Below, piece by piece: positions 7,133 through 14,332 of a stretch of DNA of 64,000 nucleotides. Source of the DNA: UBA2387 sp019454665 (GTDB taxonomy: Bacteria; Armatimonadota; Fimbriimonadia; Fimbriimonadales; Fimbriimonadaceae). The stretch spans positions 98,305-162,304 of the forward strand of contig BTVX01000004.1 in the NCBI GenBank assembly GCA_045862995.1, in the 5' to 3' direction. The notes beneath the pieces are model-generated. The model saw nothing but the letters and a program-made list of their open reading frames with translations, had not been told where the DNA came from and ran no database searches. Both the position numbers and the translations under genes were made by a program. Each line of letters starts with the position of its first letter. Within the stretch, counting starts at the first letter, position 1.

Positions 7133-8338
7133 TCAATCCCCCGACCGCCCGAAGTTCGAGCGGAGGATCAGGAAGTCCGGGATACCCACCGAGCCATCGC
7201 GGTTCAAGTCGGCCTCGAAGTCGTACGCCAACTGCCCGGCACTCGAGCCGAACGCCGCGCGCAGCCGCAGAAAGTCGGCGATGTTGACCGAGTTGTCCCC
7301 GTTCACGTCGCCCAAAACCAACGCGAACGCGAGCCCGGTCGCGCCTTCCGCACCGACCAAGACGTTCGGCACCGATTGCCGCAGGCTGTTCGGCCCTTTG
7401 GCGGCCACATCGTAAAGGCCCGGCGCAAGGGGCCCCCACACGCGCAGGTTGCCCTCGGCATCGGTGAAGCCCGGCAGCGTCCACGTCGAACCGCCCTGGG
7501 CCACCCGAACGGTCACCTCGGTCTCGCCCGCGCCCACGTTGGCGTCGAAGCCCACCGTTCCCGCCAACGGCAGGAACGAGAACGTCTGCCCCGCAAAGCG
7601 ACCGATGGCGACGTGCCGTTCGGTTTGGGTGTAGGTGTCGCTCGACGAGATCCGCCAGCGGTGGCTCACGATGTTGCCGTCGCTATCGGTCGTGATGGCG
7701 ATCCATCCGCGTCCGACGCCTTGCGTCGTCGCTCCTGGGAACACCCGCGTGTCGTTATCGTGCCGCGACGAACTGCAATCGAGCACTTGGACCGGGTAGG
7801 TGGTCTGCTGGGTGTCCGCATCGAACGTGGCGTTGTCCCAATCCACGAGGCGCACCTGGAAGATGTGGCCCGTCGCCTCGCCGGAAACCGGGGGCACCAC
7901 GTAGTCCACGGCCAGGACGTCGCCAGGAAGAACGGTGCGGAAGTCCACGATCTTGGCGAACGGCTCGCCCTGGGCGCCGACGGCGTTCTTGATCAGGTGG
8001 TTGTATTGGTAGGCGTAGGGGCTCGCCGAGCCGGTTGAAGGCGTTGACGACCACCCATAGACCTTGTTGAAGAGCAGCGTGAGGTAGCTCGCGCACCGCG
8101 AGTAGTTCTCGCTCACCGTCTCGCCTCCCCAGCCGCGAACGCGAACGTAGGTCTCCCCGAACGATCCGCCATAGCGGTTGAGTTCGACGCCGGAGTCGGC
8201 GTTGGTCCAGTTGCCCCGCAGGCCGTTGGCGCGCACGTCGTCCACCAGCCGCTCGGACCACACGAGTTGGTCCGGCCAGACTTGGGCGGTGACGCACTGG
8301 GCGACCAAGACGAGGGCGAGAAGACTCTTGCGGAGCAT
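7133..8338 (-). CDS. Secreted dockerin-ended protein with possible NlpC/P60-like domain
   Basis: The protein has 401 residues. MLRKSLLALVLVAQCVTAQ is a clear signal peptide. Residues about 75-200 carry CASYLTLLF, PGDVLAVDY and GHIFQVRLVD in the order seen in NlpC/P60-type cysteine peptidases (Cys at the start of a helix, His after the PGD turn). This assignment is tentative. A beta-rich linker follows (about 255-335, possibly a carboxypeptidase-regulatory-like fold). Residues 340-400 contain two dockerin type I-like calcium repeats: GDVNGDNSVNIADFLRLRAA and DLNRDGSVGIPDFLILRSNF. Such C-terminal repeats are widespread outside cellulosomes and may anchor or stabilise secreted proteins. It lies upstream of, and in line with, the next two exported-protein genes. 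Confidence 0.72.
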   Translation of the reverse strand: MLRKSLLALVLVAQCVTAQVWPDQLVWSERLVDDVRANGLRGNWTNADSGVELNRYGGSFGETYVRVRGWGGETVSENYSRCASYLTLLFNKVYGWSSTPSTGSASPYAYQYNHLIKNAVGAQGEPFAKIVDFRTVLPGDVLAVDYVVPPVSGEATGHIFQVRLVDWDNATFDADTQQTTYPVQVLDCSSSRHDNDTRVFPGATTQGVGRGWIAITTDSDGNIVSHRWRISSSDTYTQTERHVAIGRFAGQTFSFLPLAGTVGFDANVGAGETEVTVRVAQGGSTWTLPGFTDAEGNLRVWGPLAPGLYDVAAKGPNSLRQSVPNVLVGAEGATGLAFALVLGDVNGDNSVNIADFLRLRAAFGSSAGQLAYDFEADLNRDGSVGIPDFLILRSNFGRSGD

Positions 8339-8383
8339 AGGCGGAATGGTGGCACAAGGCCCCGCCGATAGGGCCCGCCCGAC

Positions 8384-8821
8384 CTACACCAGAACCGGTT
8401 CTGGAGCCGTCGCTTCTGGTTCGCGCACCTTGCCGATCGGCCCGAACTCGCAACCCGCCGAAACCGCGGCGGAAGCGCTCTCCAGGATGTGGCAGACCCA
8501 TTGGTTGATGCTCACACCCTGCTGCTCGGCCTGCCGAGCGACCTTGCCATGCAGCATCTTCGGCAGCCGTAGGGTGAGGCGGCCGCTGCAATCGGCCCAC
8601 GGCATCTCGCCCAGCGGCTTCGGGAACGCGTCGAGCGGCATATCGGCCAGTCCGTCGAGTGCGAGGTCTTCGAGGTCGGCCAGCGCTTCGGCCTGGGTCA
8701 ACCCGACCCCGCGCACCGTGTGGGCAAGCTCTTCGTAGCGCGCCACGAAGCCGGGGCCGTCTTCGCCCAGTGGAGTGATCACCAGCTTATAGGCTTCGAG
8801 AATGTCCTTGAGAGTGTTCAT
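8384..8821 (-). CDS. hicB: HicB-type antitoxin
   Basis: The protein has 145 residues in two parts. Residues about 10-65 are the degenerate RNase H-like HicB fold (YKLVITPLGEDGPGFVARYEE, then a helix LTQAEALADLEDL). Residues about 80-118 are a ribbon-helix-helix DNA-binding domain (GRLTLRLPKMLHGKVARQAE, then GVSINQWVCHILESA). It would neutralise HicA and repress the pair. It overlaps the end of hicA by four bases, so the order is toxin first, as in classic hicAB. The Pro/Glu-rich C-terminal tail is not conserved. Confidence 0.85.
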   Translation of the reverse strand: MNTLKDILEAYKLVITPLGEDGPGFVARYEELAHTVRGVGLTQAEALADLEDLALDGLADMPLDAFPKPLGEMPWADCSGRLTLRLPKMLHGKVARQAEQQGVSINQWVCHILESASAAVSAGCEFGPIGKVREPEATAPEPVLV

Positions 8822-9096
8822 TGCTTTTGCTTTTCAATCCAGTCGATCGCGCGGGTGAAGTCCTTGATCGCCGCTGGATCAATCTCGCCCTGCCTCCCGA
8901 AGGCGTGAGCGCTGAAGTTGACCCTCCCGCCCGGAAAGTCGGGGCACTCGGCCAGATCGGGGTGGGTCGCCTTCCAATGCCTCGTCGTCTGCACCAGCGT
9001 GAATCCGTGCGCTTCAAGTTCAGCCCTCACCTCGCTCAACCTGTAGCCCTTGCGGTGCCCGCTGCGCCAAGCGTCAATCAATCGCTTTCGGCTCAT
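8818..9096 (-). CDS. hicA: HicA-type mRNA-interferase toxin
   Basis: The protein has 92 residues. The double-stranded-RNA-binding-like HicA fold is seen in SEVRAELEAHGFTLVQTTRH, then WKATHPDL, then GRVNFSAHAFGRQGEIDPAAIK. The usual catalytic His of GSHxxY-type HicA proteins would be H60 in TTRHWKATHP, inferred by position. It overlaps hicB by ATGA. A perfect inverted repeat 11 bases upstream of the start is the likely operator. The N-terminal basic helix (MSRKRLIDAWRSGHRKGYR) is longer than in the smallest family members. Confidence 0.8.
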   Translation of the reverse strand: MSRKRLIDAWRSGHRKGYRLSEVRAELEAHGFTLVQTTRHWKATHPDLAECPDFPGGRVNFSAHAFGRQGEIDPAAIKDFTRAIDWIEKQKQ

Positions 9097-9106
9097 GATG
9101 GCACCC

Positions 9107-9126
9107 TGACATCACATATGATGTCA
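9107..9126 (-). promoter_or_regulatory. Inverted-repeat operator of hicAB
   Basis: TGACATCA-CATA-TGATGTCA is a perfect 8-bp inverted repeat with a 4-base spacer, 11 bases upstream of the hicA start. The position and the ribbon-helix-helix domain of the HicB protein suggest autoregulation here. The -35/-10 elements are not clear. Confidence 0.6.
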
Positions 9127-9324
9127 CTATTGACAACAAAGACCACCCATTTGTTCCCAGTTTCAATCGAATTCATCTATCTCGGCCCCCCGGCGGGGCG
9201 GGCGACCTACCAAGCTCGTCACTCCGCAACACTGCCTGCTGCGCATGCTGGCACATCGCCGCCGAGAAGCGTCAAGTATCATGATCCAACCGGACGGCAG
9301 GGTCCGGTTGGCGAGGTTGCCCCA

Positions 9325-10026
9325 GTGAACAAAGTCTATGCGGATGCGAAATCGGCGCTCGACGGCCTCCTTTGGGACGGCATGACCATCATGGCGGGCG
9401 GGTTCGGCCTATGCGGCATCCCCGAGCACCTCATCCTCGCCCTGCGCGATTCGGGCGTCAAGGACCTCACATTCATCAGCAACAACTGCGGCGTGGACGA
9501 TTTCGGGCTCGGACTGCTGCTCCAAACGCGCCAGATCAAGAAGATGGTCTCCTCCTACGTCGGCGAGAACGCCGAGTTCGAGCGGCAGTTCCTCTCGGGC
9601 GAACTCGAACTCGAGTTCAACCCCCAAGGCACGCTGGCCGAGCGTTGCCGAGCCGGGGGCGCGGGCATCCCGGCCTTCTACACCAAGACGGGCTACGGCA
9701 CCGTGGTCGCCGAAGGCAAGGAAACGCGCGAGTTCGGCGGCGAGATGTACGTCATGGAGACCGCCCTGCACGCCGACCTCGCCATCGTCAAGGCTTGGAA
9801 GGGCGACGCGAGCGGAAACTTGGTCTATCGCAAGACGGCCCGCAACTTCAACCCGGCCATGGCCACTGCCGGCAAGGTCACGGTCGCCGAAGTCGAAGAA
9901 CTCGTGGAGGTCGGCGCACTCGATCCCGACAACATCCATACGCCCGGCATCTTCGTCCAGCGTCTTATCCAGGGCCAAAACTTCGAGAAACGCATCGAAC
10001 GCCGAACCACCCGGCCCCGTACCTGA
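9325..10026 (+). CDS. scoA: 3-oxoacid CoA-transferase subunit A
   Basis: The protein has 233 residues from GTG 9325, the usual length of an A subunit; the open frame continues upstream to 8821 but overlaps hicA on the other strand. Diagnostic parts are MAGGFGLCGIPEHLI near the N-terminus, TFISNNCGVDDFGLGLLL, and FNPQGTLAERCRAGGAGIPA followed by FYTKTGYGT. The enzyme moves CoA between succinyl-CoA and acetoacetate (or a related oxoacid). It needs a B subunit carrying the catalytic glutamate. No B gene is adjacent: the next gene is an unrelated membrane protein. The partner must therefore be elsewhere or absent. The 200-bp gap before it shows no strong promoter. Confidence 0.88.
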   Translation: MNKVYADAKSALDGLLWDGMTIMAGGFGLCGIPEHLILALRDSGVKDLTFISNNCGVDDFGLGLLLQTRQIKKMVSSYVGENAEFERQFLSGELELEFNPQGTLAERCRAGGAGIPAFYTKTGYGTVVAEGKETREFGGEMYVMETALHADLAIVKAWKGDASGNLVYRKTARNFNPAMATAGKVTVAEVEELVEVGALDPDNIHTPGIFVQRLIQGQNFEKRIERRTTRPRT

Positions 10027-10029
10027 AAC

Positions 10030-10644
10030 GTGCAGCAGTTCTATCAGGAAGACGAAGCCCGCAAAATCCTCGAGCTCGCCGTCCGCGAAGGCTCGGGGGG
10101 GTTGTCGCACCGCCAACTGGAAGAAGCCGCCGCCGAACTGGGCATCCCGCCCGAAGCCGTGCAGCGTGCCGCCGAGAAGCTCCGCGAGGAACAAGCCGAC
10201 CAGCAGTTGCGCAAGGAGTTCAAGGCGTTTCGCCGGAGCAAAGTCGGTTCGGAGATCGGCTCGTGGTTCTCGACCGGATTGGTTTGCGTGCTCATCTGGT
10301 GGTTCACCACGGGAGGGAAGGGCTACTTCTGGCCTGGATGGGTCATCGGTCCTTGGGGCGTCTTCATGCTCCTCGAGGTGATTCCGCCGATCCTCGGCCT
10401 GAACAAGGAGCACGACTATCAAGACTGGAAGCAGAAGAAGATCGCCAAGGAGCAGCGCAAAGAGAAGCGGAAGAAGACGCCCTCATATGACCCCGACGAA
10501 GTCGCCGCCTACCTGGAACAGGCCTCCGGCACCAACAAGATCGAGGCCATCAAGGGTCTGCGCGAGCGGTACAAGATGACCTTGAAGGACGCCAAAGACA
10601 CCGTGGACGCCTACGAGGTCGAGCATCCTGGGAGCTTCTATTGA
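10030..10644 (+). CDS. 2TM-domain protein with L7/L12-like C-terminal helix pair
   Basis: The protein has 204 residues from GTG 10030, four bases after the scoA stop. Residues 1-60 are charged and helical. Residues about 77-125 contain two closely spaced membrane helices (GLVCVLIWWF and IGPWGVFMLLEVIPPIL), typical of the 2TM family. A basic coiled stretch (KQKKIAKEQRKEKRKK) follows. The C-terminus, NKIEAIKGLRERYKMTLKDA, resembles the helix-turn-helix of ribosomal protein L7/L12 (KIxVIKxVRExTGLGLKEA). The combination suggests a small membrane adaptor; no function is known. Its stop overlaps the TTG start of the esterase. Confidence 0.6.
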   Translation: MQQFYQEDEARKILELAVREGSGGLSHRQLEEAAAELGIPPEAVQRAAEKLREEQADQQLRKEFKAFRRSKVGSEIGSWFSTGLVCVLIWWFTTGGKGYFWPGWVIGPWGVFMLLEVIPPILGLNKEHDYQDWKQKKIAKEQRKEKRKKTPSYDPDEVAAYLEQASGTNKIEAIKGLRERYKMTLKDAKDTVDAYEVEHPGSFY

Positions 10645-11285
10645 GCGCGTTCATCCACCGCTGGGTGCCGGGCGAAACGGGCCGCACCGTCCTCGCATTG
10701 CACGGCACCGGCGGCGACGAACACGACCTTGTCGAACTCGCCCAGACCTTCTTTCCGGGCGATGCGGTCCTTTCGCCGCGCGGGCAAGTCAGCGAGCACG
10801 GCATGGCCCGCTTCTTTCGCCGCTACGCCGAAGGCGTGTTCGATTTGGAGGATGTCGAAGCGAGGACGCAGGAACTGGCCGAGTTCGTCCTCCGCGCAGC
10901 CGCCGAGTACGGGTTCGCGGTTCCGATCTCGGCGATGGGCTACTCGAACGGCGCGAACATCGCGTGCACGCTCCTGTTGCGCCGCCCCGAACTCCTCGAC
11001 CGCGCCGTCTTGCTGCGGGCGATGGTCGTGCTCCCCGATCCGCCCACGCTGAGTCTTGAAGGCAAGCGCGTGTTGCTCCTCAGCGGGCGCACCGATCCGA
11101 TCCTGCCGCTCGACAACGCGCGCGAACTCGCGGCCATGCTGCGCGACCGAGGCGCGGAAGTGGACCACGTGGTGCTGGAAACCGGGCACGGGCTGACCCG
11201 CGACGACGTGCGTCTGGCCACCGAATGGGCGACCCCGACACAAGGCGACGGCCCCGCCGAAGCGGAGCCGTCTCGAAAGGTCTAA
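10641..11285 (+). CDS. Alpha/beta hydrolase (phospholipase/carboxylesterase family)
   Basis: The protein has 214 residues from TTG 10641, overlapping the preceding stop (TTGA). The fold markers are LHGTGGDEHDL (oxyanion region, residues 20-30), the nucleophile elbow GYSNGANIA with Ser102, Asp152 in SGRTDPILP, and His183 in TGHGLT. This matches the small carboxylesterase family that includes MhqO-like hydrolases. The substrate is probably a short acyl ester; it cannot be named from the sequence. There is no signal peptide, so it is cytoplasmic. It is translationally coupled to the 2TM gene. Confidence 0.82.
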   Translation: MSAFIHRWVPGETGRTVLALHGTGGDEHDLVELAQTFFPGDAVLSPRGQVSEHGMARFFRRYAEGVFDLEDVEARTQELAEFVLRAAAEYGFAVPISAMGYSNGANIACTLLLRRPELLDRAVLLRAMVVLPDPPTLSLEGKRVLLLSGRTDPILPLDNARELAAMLRDRGAEVDHVVLETGHGLTRDDVRLATEWATPTQGDGPAEAEPSRKV

Positions 11286-11380
11286 CGGTAACTCTGCCGG
11301 GTGGTTGTGGCCCGACGCTGGAGGTTTTACCGGGTACGCCGCAAAACGACCAGTACCCGTTGCTGGGGTAACACATCCGG

Positions 11381-11983
11381 GTGACCCCAGAAGCGATGGT
11401 GCGCCTGTTGGCCGAGGATGTGGTGGAAGGCGCGCGGGCCCTCCTGGGGTGGACTCTGGCCACCGACGAGTGCGCCGCCCGCATCGTCGAGACCGAAGCC
11501 TATGGCCCCGAGGACCCCGGATGCCACGCCTTCCGGGGCGAGACGCCCAGGAATCGAGCCATGTTCGGGCCGCCGGGGCGCGCGTACCTCTACTTCACCT
11601 ACGGAAACCACTGGATGCTCAACGTGACGGCGCTCGAACCGGGCTTGGGCGCGGCGGTGCTGATTCGTGCAGCCGAGCCCCTCGAAGGCTTGGCGATCAT
11701 GAGGAGTCGCCGCGCCAAGGCCGCCCGCGACCGCGACCTGCTCTCCGGCCCGGGCAAGCTCGCCCAGGCCTTCGGGCTGGATGGCTCGCGGTACGGGCTG
11801 GACCTGTTCGATGCCGCCTCGCCGCTCCGGCTCATGCCGCCCGCTTCGCCAGTCGCCGAAGTGCGGGTCGGCACTCGCATCGGTTTGTCGCGGGGCAAGG
11901 GGGATGAGACGCTCTGGCGCTTCGCCGATGCCGAGCGGCTGCACTGGGTCTCGCGTCCCCTTCGTGAACTGGCATGCGGTTAG
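11381..11983 (+). CDS. DNA-3-methyladenine glycosylase (AAG/MPG family)
   Basis: The protein has 200 residues from GTG 11381. The family's active-site strand RIVETEAYGPEDPGCHAFRG carries the catalytic Glu37. PPGRAYLYFTYGNHWMLNV and LIRAAEPLEG shape the base-binding pocket, and GPGKLAQAFGL is the conserved C-terminal loop. The enzyme removes alkylated purines from DNA by flipping them out, starting base-excision repair. A diverged second copy of the last 200 bases of this gene lies at 14037-14235, and a protease gene and a dapA fragment sit between the two copies. Confidence 0.9.
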   Translation: MTPEAMVRLLAEDVVEGARALLGWTLATDECAARIVETEAYGPEDPGCHAFRGETPRNRAMFGPPGRAYLYFTYGNHWMLNVTALEPGLGAAVLIRAAEPLEGLAIMRSRRAKAARDRDLLSGPGKLAQAFGLDGSRYGLDLFDAASPLRLMPPASPVAEVRVGTRIGLSRGKGDETLWRFADAERLHWVSRPLRELACG

Positions 11984-12095
11984 CGATGGGCTGGACTCCG
12001 GTCGGTACCTGATCGTGCGGGCCAGACCTAAAGTGGTGTTGCGACGGCAATTCGCTCTACAACGACGCAGACGCCGAGCAATGCCGAGACAGCAC

Positions 12096-13511
12096 CTACT
12101 TTGGAATGCTGAGCTTAAGCTTGGCCTCCCCGCCCTTGAGCCTTCGCACCTTCAAGCTTATCGCCTTCCCCGCATTAGCCCTAAGGTAGGAATCAAAGGC
12201 GGTCCAGTCGTCCATAGACTTACCATCAACCTCTATAATTTCATCGGATGGCCTAATGTCTGCCTTGCCAGCAGGTCCATTTGGATCCACGGCTGAGACA
12301 ATCAACTTTGGAAGAAATCGGATGTCGAGCCGCATCCTTAGCGAGCTGAGGCTCGGCCAGAGCGTGGGGCGCGACGGGCTCCCATCGCCATACAAGGCTA
12401 GAATTAGGTCCGAGTGGTATTTTTCGAAGGCTTCCTTGGGAGTCAGTTTGAATAACTGGGGCAAGACGTCTTCCCAAGGAGATACGAAGCCCAATTTCGC
12501 TACTGCGGCAGAATATGCAGAGTTTGCTCGACCTGCCCAGCCATTCCTGATTGCGTACTCGGCCGCATCCGTCATCTCAACGAGGGCCGCAGCTCCGCGA
12601 TCGTAGCTATCGGCGGCTGCGGCAACAGCACTATTCAACTCTGAACTCGAGAACTTGACAGCACGCAACTCGCGCGCAATCTGCCGAAGTCCTTCGACTG
12701 CGTTGTAAGCAGATTGCGGAATAACAAGATTGTTTGAACGGACACGAACCACATCACGCTCAAGGTCCCATCGAGCTTCAGAGAAGGCGTTTGCTCGCAC
12801 ACGCAAGGATAGAACCTTGCTGGCGGCCAAACCGTCATCCGCGCCTGTTGCGACCTCAATCGGCGATGATTTCACAGTGGACCACGCCTGAGTTGCGAGC
12901 GACAAGTCAAGGCCCTTTGCATAGGTCGCAGCCACCGCAAAGTTGACGTTCTGAGTGTCGCGAAGCTTCCATGAGACAATTCCAAGAACATCGCCATTTA
13001 GATTCAAGAGCGGGCCACCGCTATTCCCAGGGTTGGTTTCGGCGGAGTATTGGTAGAGCGTCGCTCGACCGTCCGAACGGACTTGACTGACGATGCCATC
13101 GGTGAATGAAAACTCAAGGCCCTTGGGCGCCCCTAACACGAAGACCTTTGAACCCACCTCAGGTTCACCCGAGGCAAAGCTGAGAAGGGGCCTATCTGCC
13201 ACCTTGACTCGAATGGCGGCAACATCTCGCCTCTCATCCTTGTCGATGAGCCCGGAGACTTCAAACTCCTGGCCATCCGAAAAGTGCGCGACCACAGTCT
13301 CGGCGTCCGCCACGACATGCCACGCGGTGATAGCACAGCCGTCCCGCAGTGCGAGAAAAGCCGTGCCAGTTGCAACGCCGCCAGCCTTTGTCTTGACCTT
13401 CAAGGTCATGACAGAGGGGAGCGCTTTCTTATAGACGGCTTCAGCGTCTTGGCCGTGCGAGACGACGGGGGCGAGAACGAATCCCGCGAGCCCGACCCAA
13501 GCAACACACAT
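12096..13511 (-). CDS. HtrA-like trypsin-fold serine protease with C-terminal PDZ domain
   Basis: The protein has 471 residues from ATG 13511. This start is chosen because a strong promoter lies just upstream and would leave the longer frame (to 13607) untranscribed. The N-terminus MCVAWVGLAGFVLAPVVSHG is hydrophobic and ends before QDAEA, so it is exported. The triad is intact: His65 (ITAWHVV), Asp96 (RRDVAAIRV) and Ser164 (NPGNSGGPLL). A helical middle of about 150 residues has no familiar match. A PDZ domain near the C-terminus (SAVDPNGPAGKADIRPSDEI) binds C-termini of substrates. It is visibly less GC-rich than its neighbours and lies between two copies of a glycosylase tail, so it was possibly acquired. 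Confidence 0.85.
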   Translation of the reverse strand: MCVAWVGLAGFVLAPVVSHGQDAEAVYKKALPSVMTLKVKTKAGGVATGTAFLALRDGCAITAWHVVADAETVVAHFSDGQEFEVSGLIDKDERRDVAAIRVKVADRPLLSFASGEPEVGSKVFVLGAPKGLEFSFTDGIVSQVRSDGRATLYQYSAETNPGNSGGPLLNLNGDVLGIVSWKLRDTQNVNFAVAATYAKGLDLSLATQAWSTVKSSPIEVATGADDGLAASKVLSLRVRANAFSEARWDLERDVVRVRSNNLVIPQSAYNAVEGLRQIARELRAVKFSSSELNSAVAAAADSYDRGAAALVEMTDAAEYAIRNGWAGRANSAYSAAVAKLGFVSPWEDVLPQLFKLTPKEAFEKYHSDLILALYGDGSPSRPTLWPSLSSLRMRLDIRFLPKLIVSAVDPNGPAGKADIRPSDEIIEVDGKSMDDWTAFDSYLRANAGKAISLKVRRLKGGEAKLKLSIPK

Positions 13512-13526
13512 GGCAACCACATGTTG

Positions 13527-13555
13527 AGTATATATGGCGCTCTCGATTATGTCAA
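13527..13555 (-). promoter_or_regulatory. Sigma-70-type promoter of the protease gene
   Basis: On the minus strand, TTGACA (13550-13555) is followed by a 17-base spacer and TATACT (13527-13532). Transcription would begin about 13520, nine bases before the ATG at 13511, giving a very short leader. Confidence 0.75.
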
Positions 13556-13738
13556 GACGTTTGTCATGGTTAGCTGAAAACGTCACCATTGGGACCGCAA
13601 CTCGCAACCGTTTGGAGTGACCCGAGCCCGGGCGCGGTCGGTCACCGGCGGCCAGGGAGGGCGAGACGTGTCGAGCCTATGGCGGCGGTGTTGGGCGGCA
13701 TTGGAGGGACCCGCTCTGTCGGGTCCACCTTCGAAGTT

Positions 13739-13758
13739 GGGCATGACGGAGCATGCCC
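13739..13758. repeat. Small perfect hairpin GGGCATG-N6-CATGCCC
   Basis: GGGCATG (13739-13745) and CATGCCC (13752-13758) form a perfect 7-bp stem with a 6-base loop, in the non-coding stretch before the gene debris. There is no T-run, so it is not a normal terminator; it may be a short interspersed palindrome. Confidence 0.45.
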
Positions 13759-13814
13759 CTCCATGCCTGGCGGGCCGATTAGACTTGATCCCAGCCGAAC
13801 AACAACCCGAACCC

Positions 13815-14036
13815 CTAAAGAATCGGCAAGGCCCGCCGGATGTCTTGCTTCTGATGCTCGTCAAGAACGACCAGCGGCAGCCGAACGCTCTCGCACGCGA
13901 AGCCGCGCAGGCTCAACGCGAACTTGACCGGCACGGGGTTCGGATACTGGAACAAAGCCCGCGTGGGACGCAGCATCTCGCGGTGCAGACGCAACGCCTC
14001 GGGCCAATCCGAAGGGAACCGCTCGATCATCTCCTT
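13815..14036 (-). pseudogene. C-terminal fragment of 4-hydroxy-tetrahydrodipicolinate synthase (dapA)
   Basis: About 73 codons on the minus strand read FPSDWPEALRLHREMLRP, ALFQYPNPVPVKFALSLRGF and VRLPLVVLDEHQKQDIRRAL before a TAG stop at 13815. This is the C-terminal end of the DapA/N-acetylneuraminate lyase family (ALFxxxNPxPVKxAL...RLPLxxL). The other three quarters of the gene, including the catalytic lysine, are missing. The fragment stops abruptly at about 14036, where a second, oppositely oriented gene fragment begins. It has no start of its own and is almost certainly non-functional. Confidence 0.75.
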
Positions 14037-14235
14037 GGATGGCACGCGGTACGGGCTGGACCTGTTCGATGCCGCCTCGCCCCTCCGGCTCTTGCCGCCC
14101 GCCTCGCCGGTGGCCGAAGTGCGTGTCGGCACGCGCATCGGTTTGTCGCCGGGCAAGGGGGACGAGACGCTCTGGCGCTTCGCCGATGCCGAGCGGCTGC
14201 CCTGGGTCTCGCGTCCGTTGCGGGAACTTGCGGGA
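14037..14235 (+). pseudogene. Diverged duplicate of the 3' end of the methyladenine glycosylase gene
   Basis: About 199 bases match 11778-11983 in the same orientation, at roughly nine of ten positions by eye. In frame they read RYGLDLFDAASPLRLLPPAS, PVAEVRVGTRIGLSPGKGDE and TLWRFADAERLPWVSRPLRE, compared with the intact gene's MPPAS, SRGKG and RLHWVSRPLRE. The fragment starts at codon about 134 of the glycosylase with no start codon and abuts the dapA remnant, so 14036/14037 is a recombination joint. The level of divergence argues against an assembly artefact. Confidence 0.8.
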
Positions 14236-14332
14236 ACGCCGACATGTTCGGCGGGCGGTCCCTCCAGCGATTGCGGACATAGGCCATAATCAGCGTACCG
14301 GGACCATCTGCGGATCGGTCCGACCCAGTTTT

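Noticed and set aside
8821..9324. N-terminal extension of the CoA-transferase frame
   Set aside because: Overlaps the hicA gene and its operator; GTG 9325 gives the normal N-terminus and family length.
13511..13607. N-terminal extension of the HtrA-like protease
   Set aside because: A TTGACA-17-TATACT promoter lies inside it, so those codons would not be transcribed.
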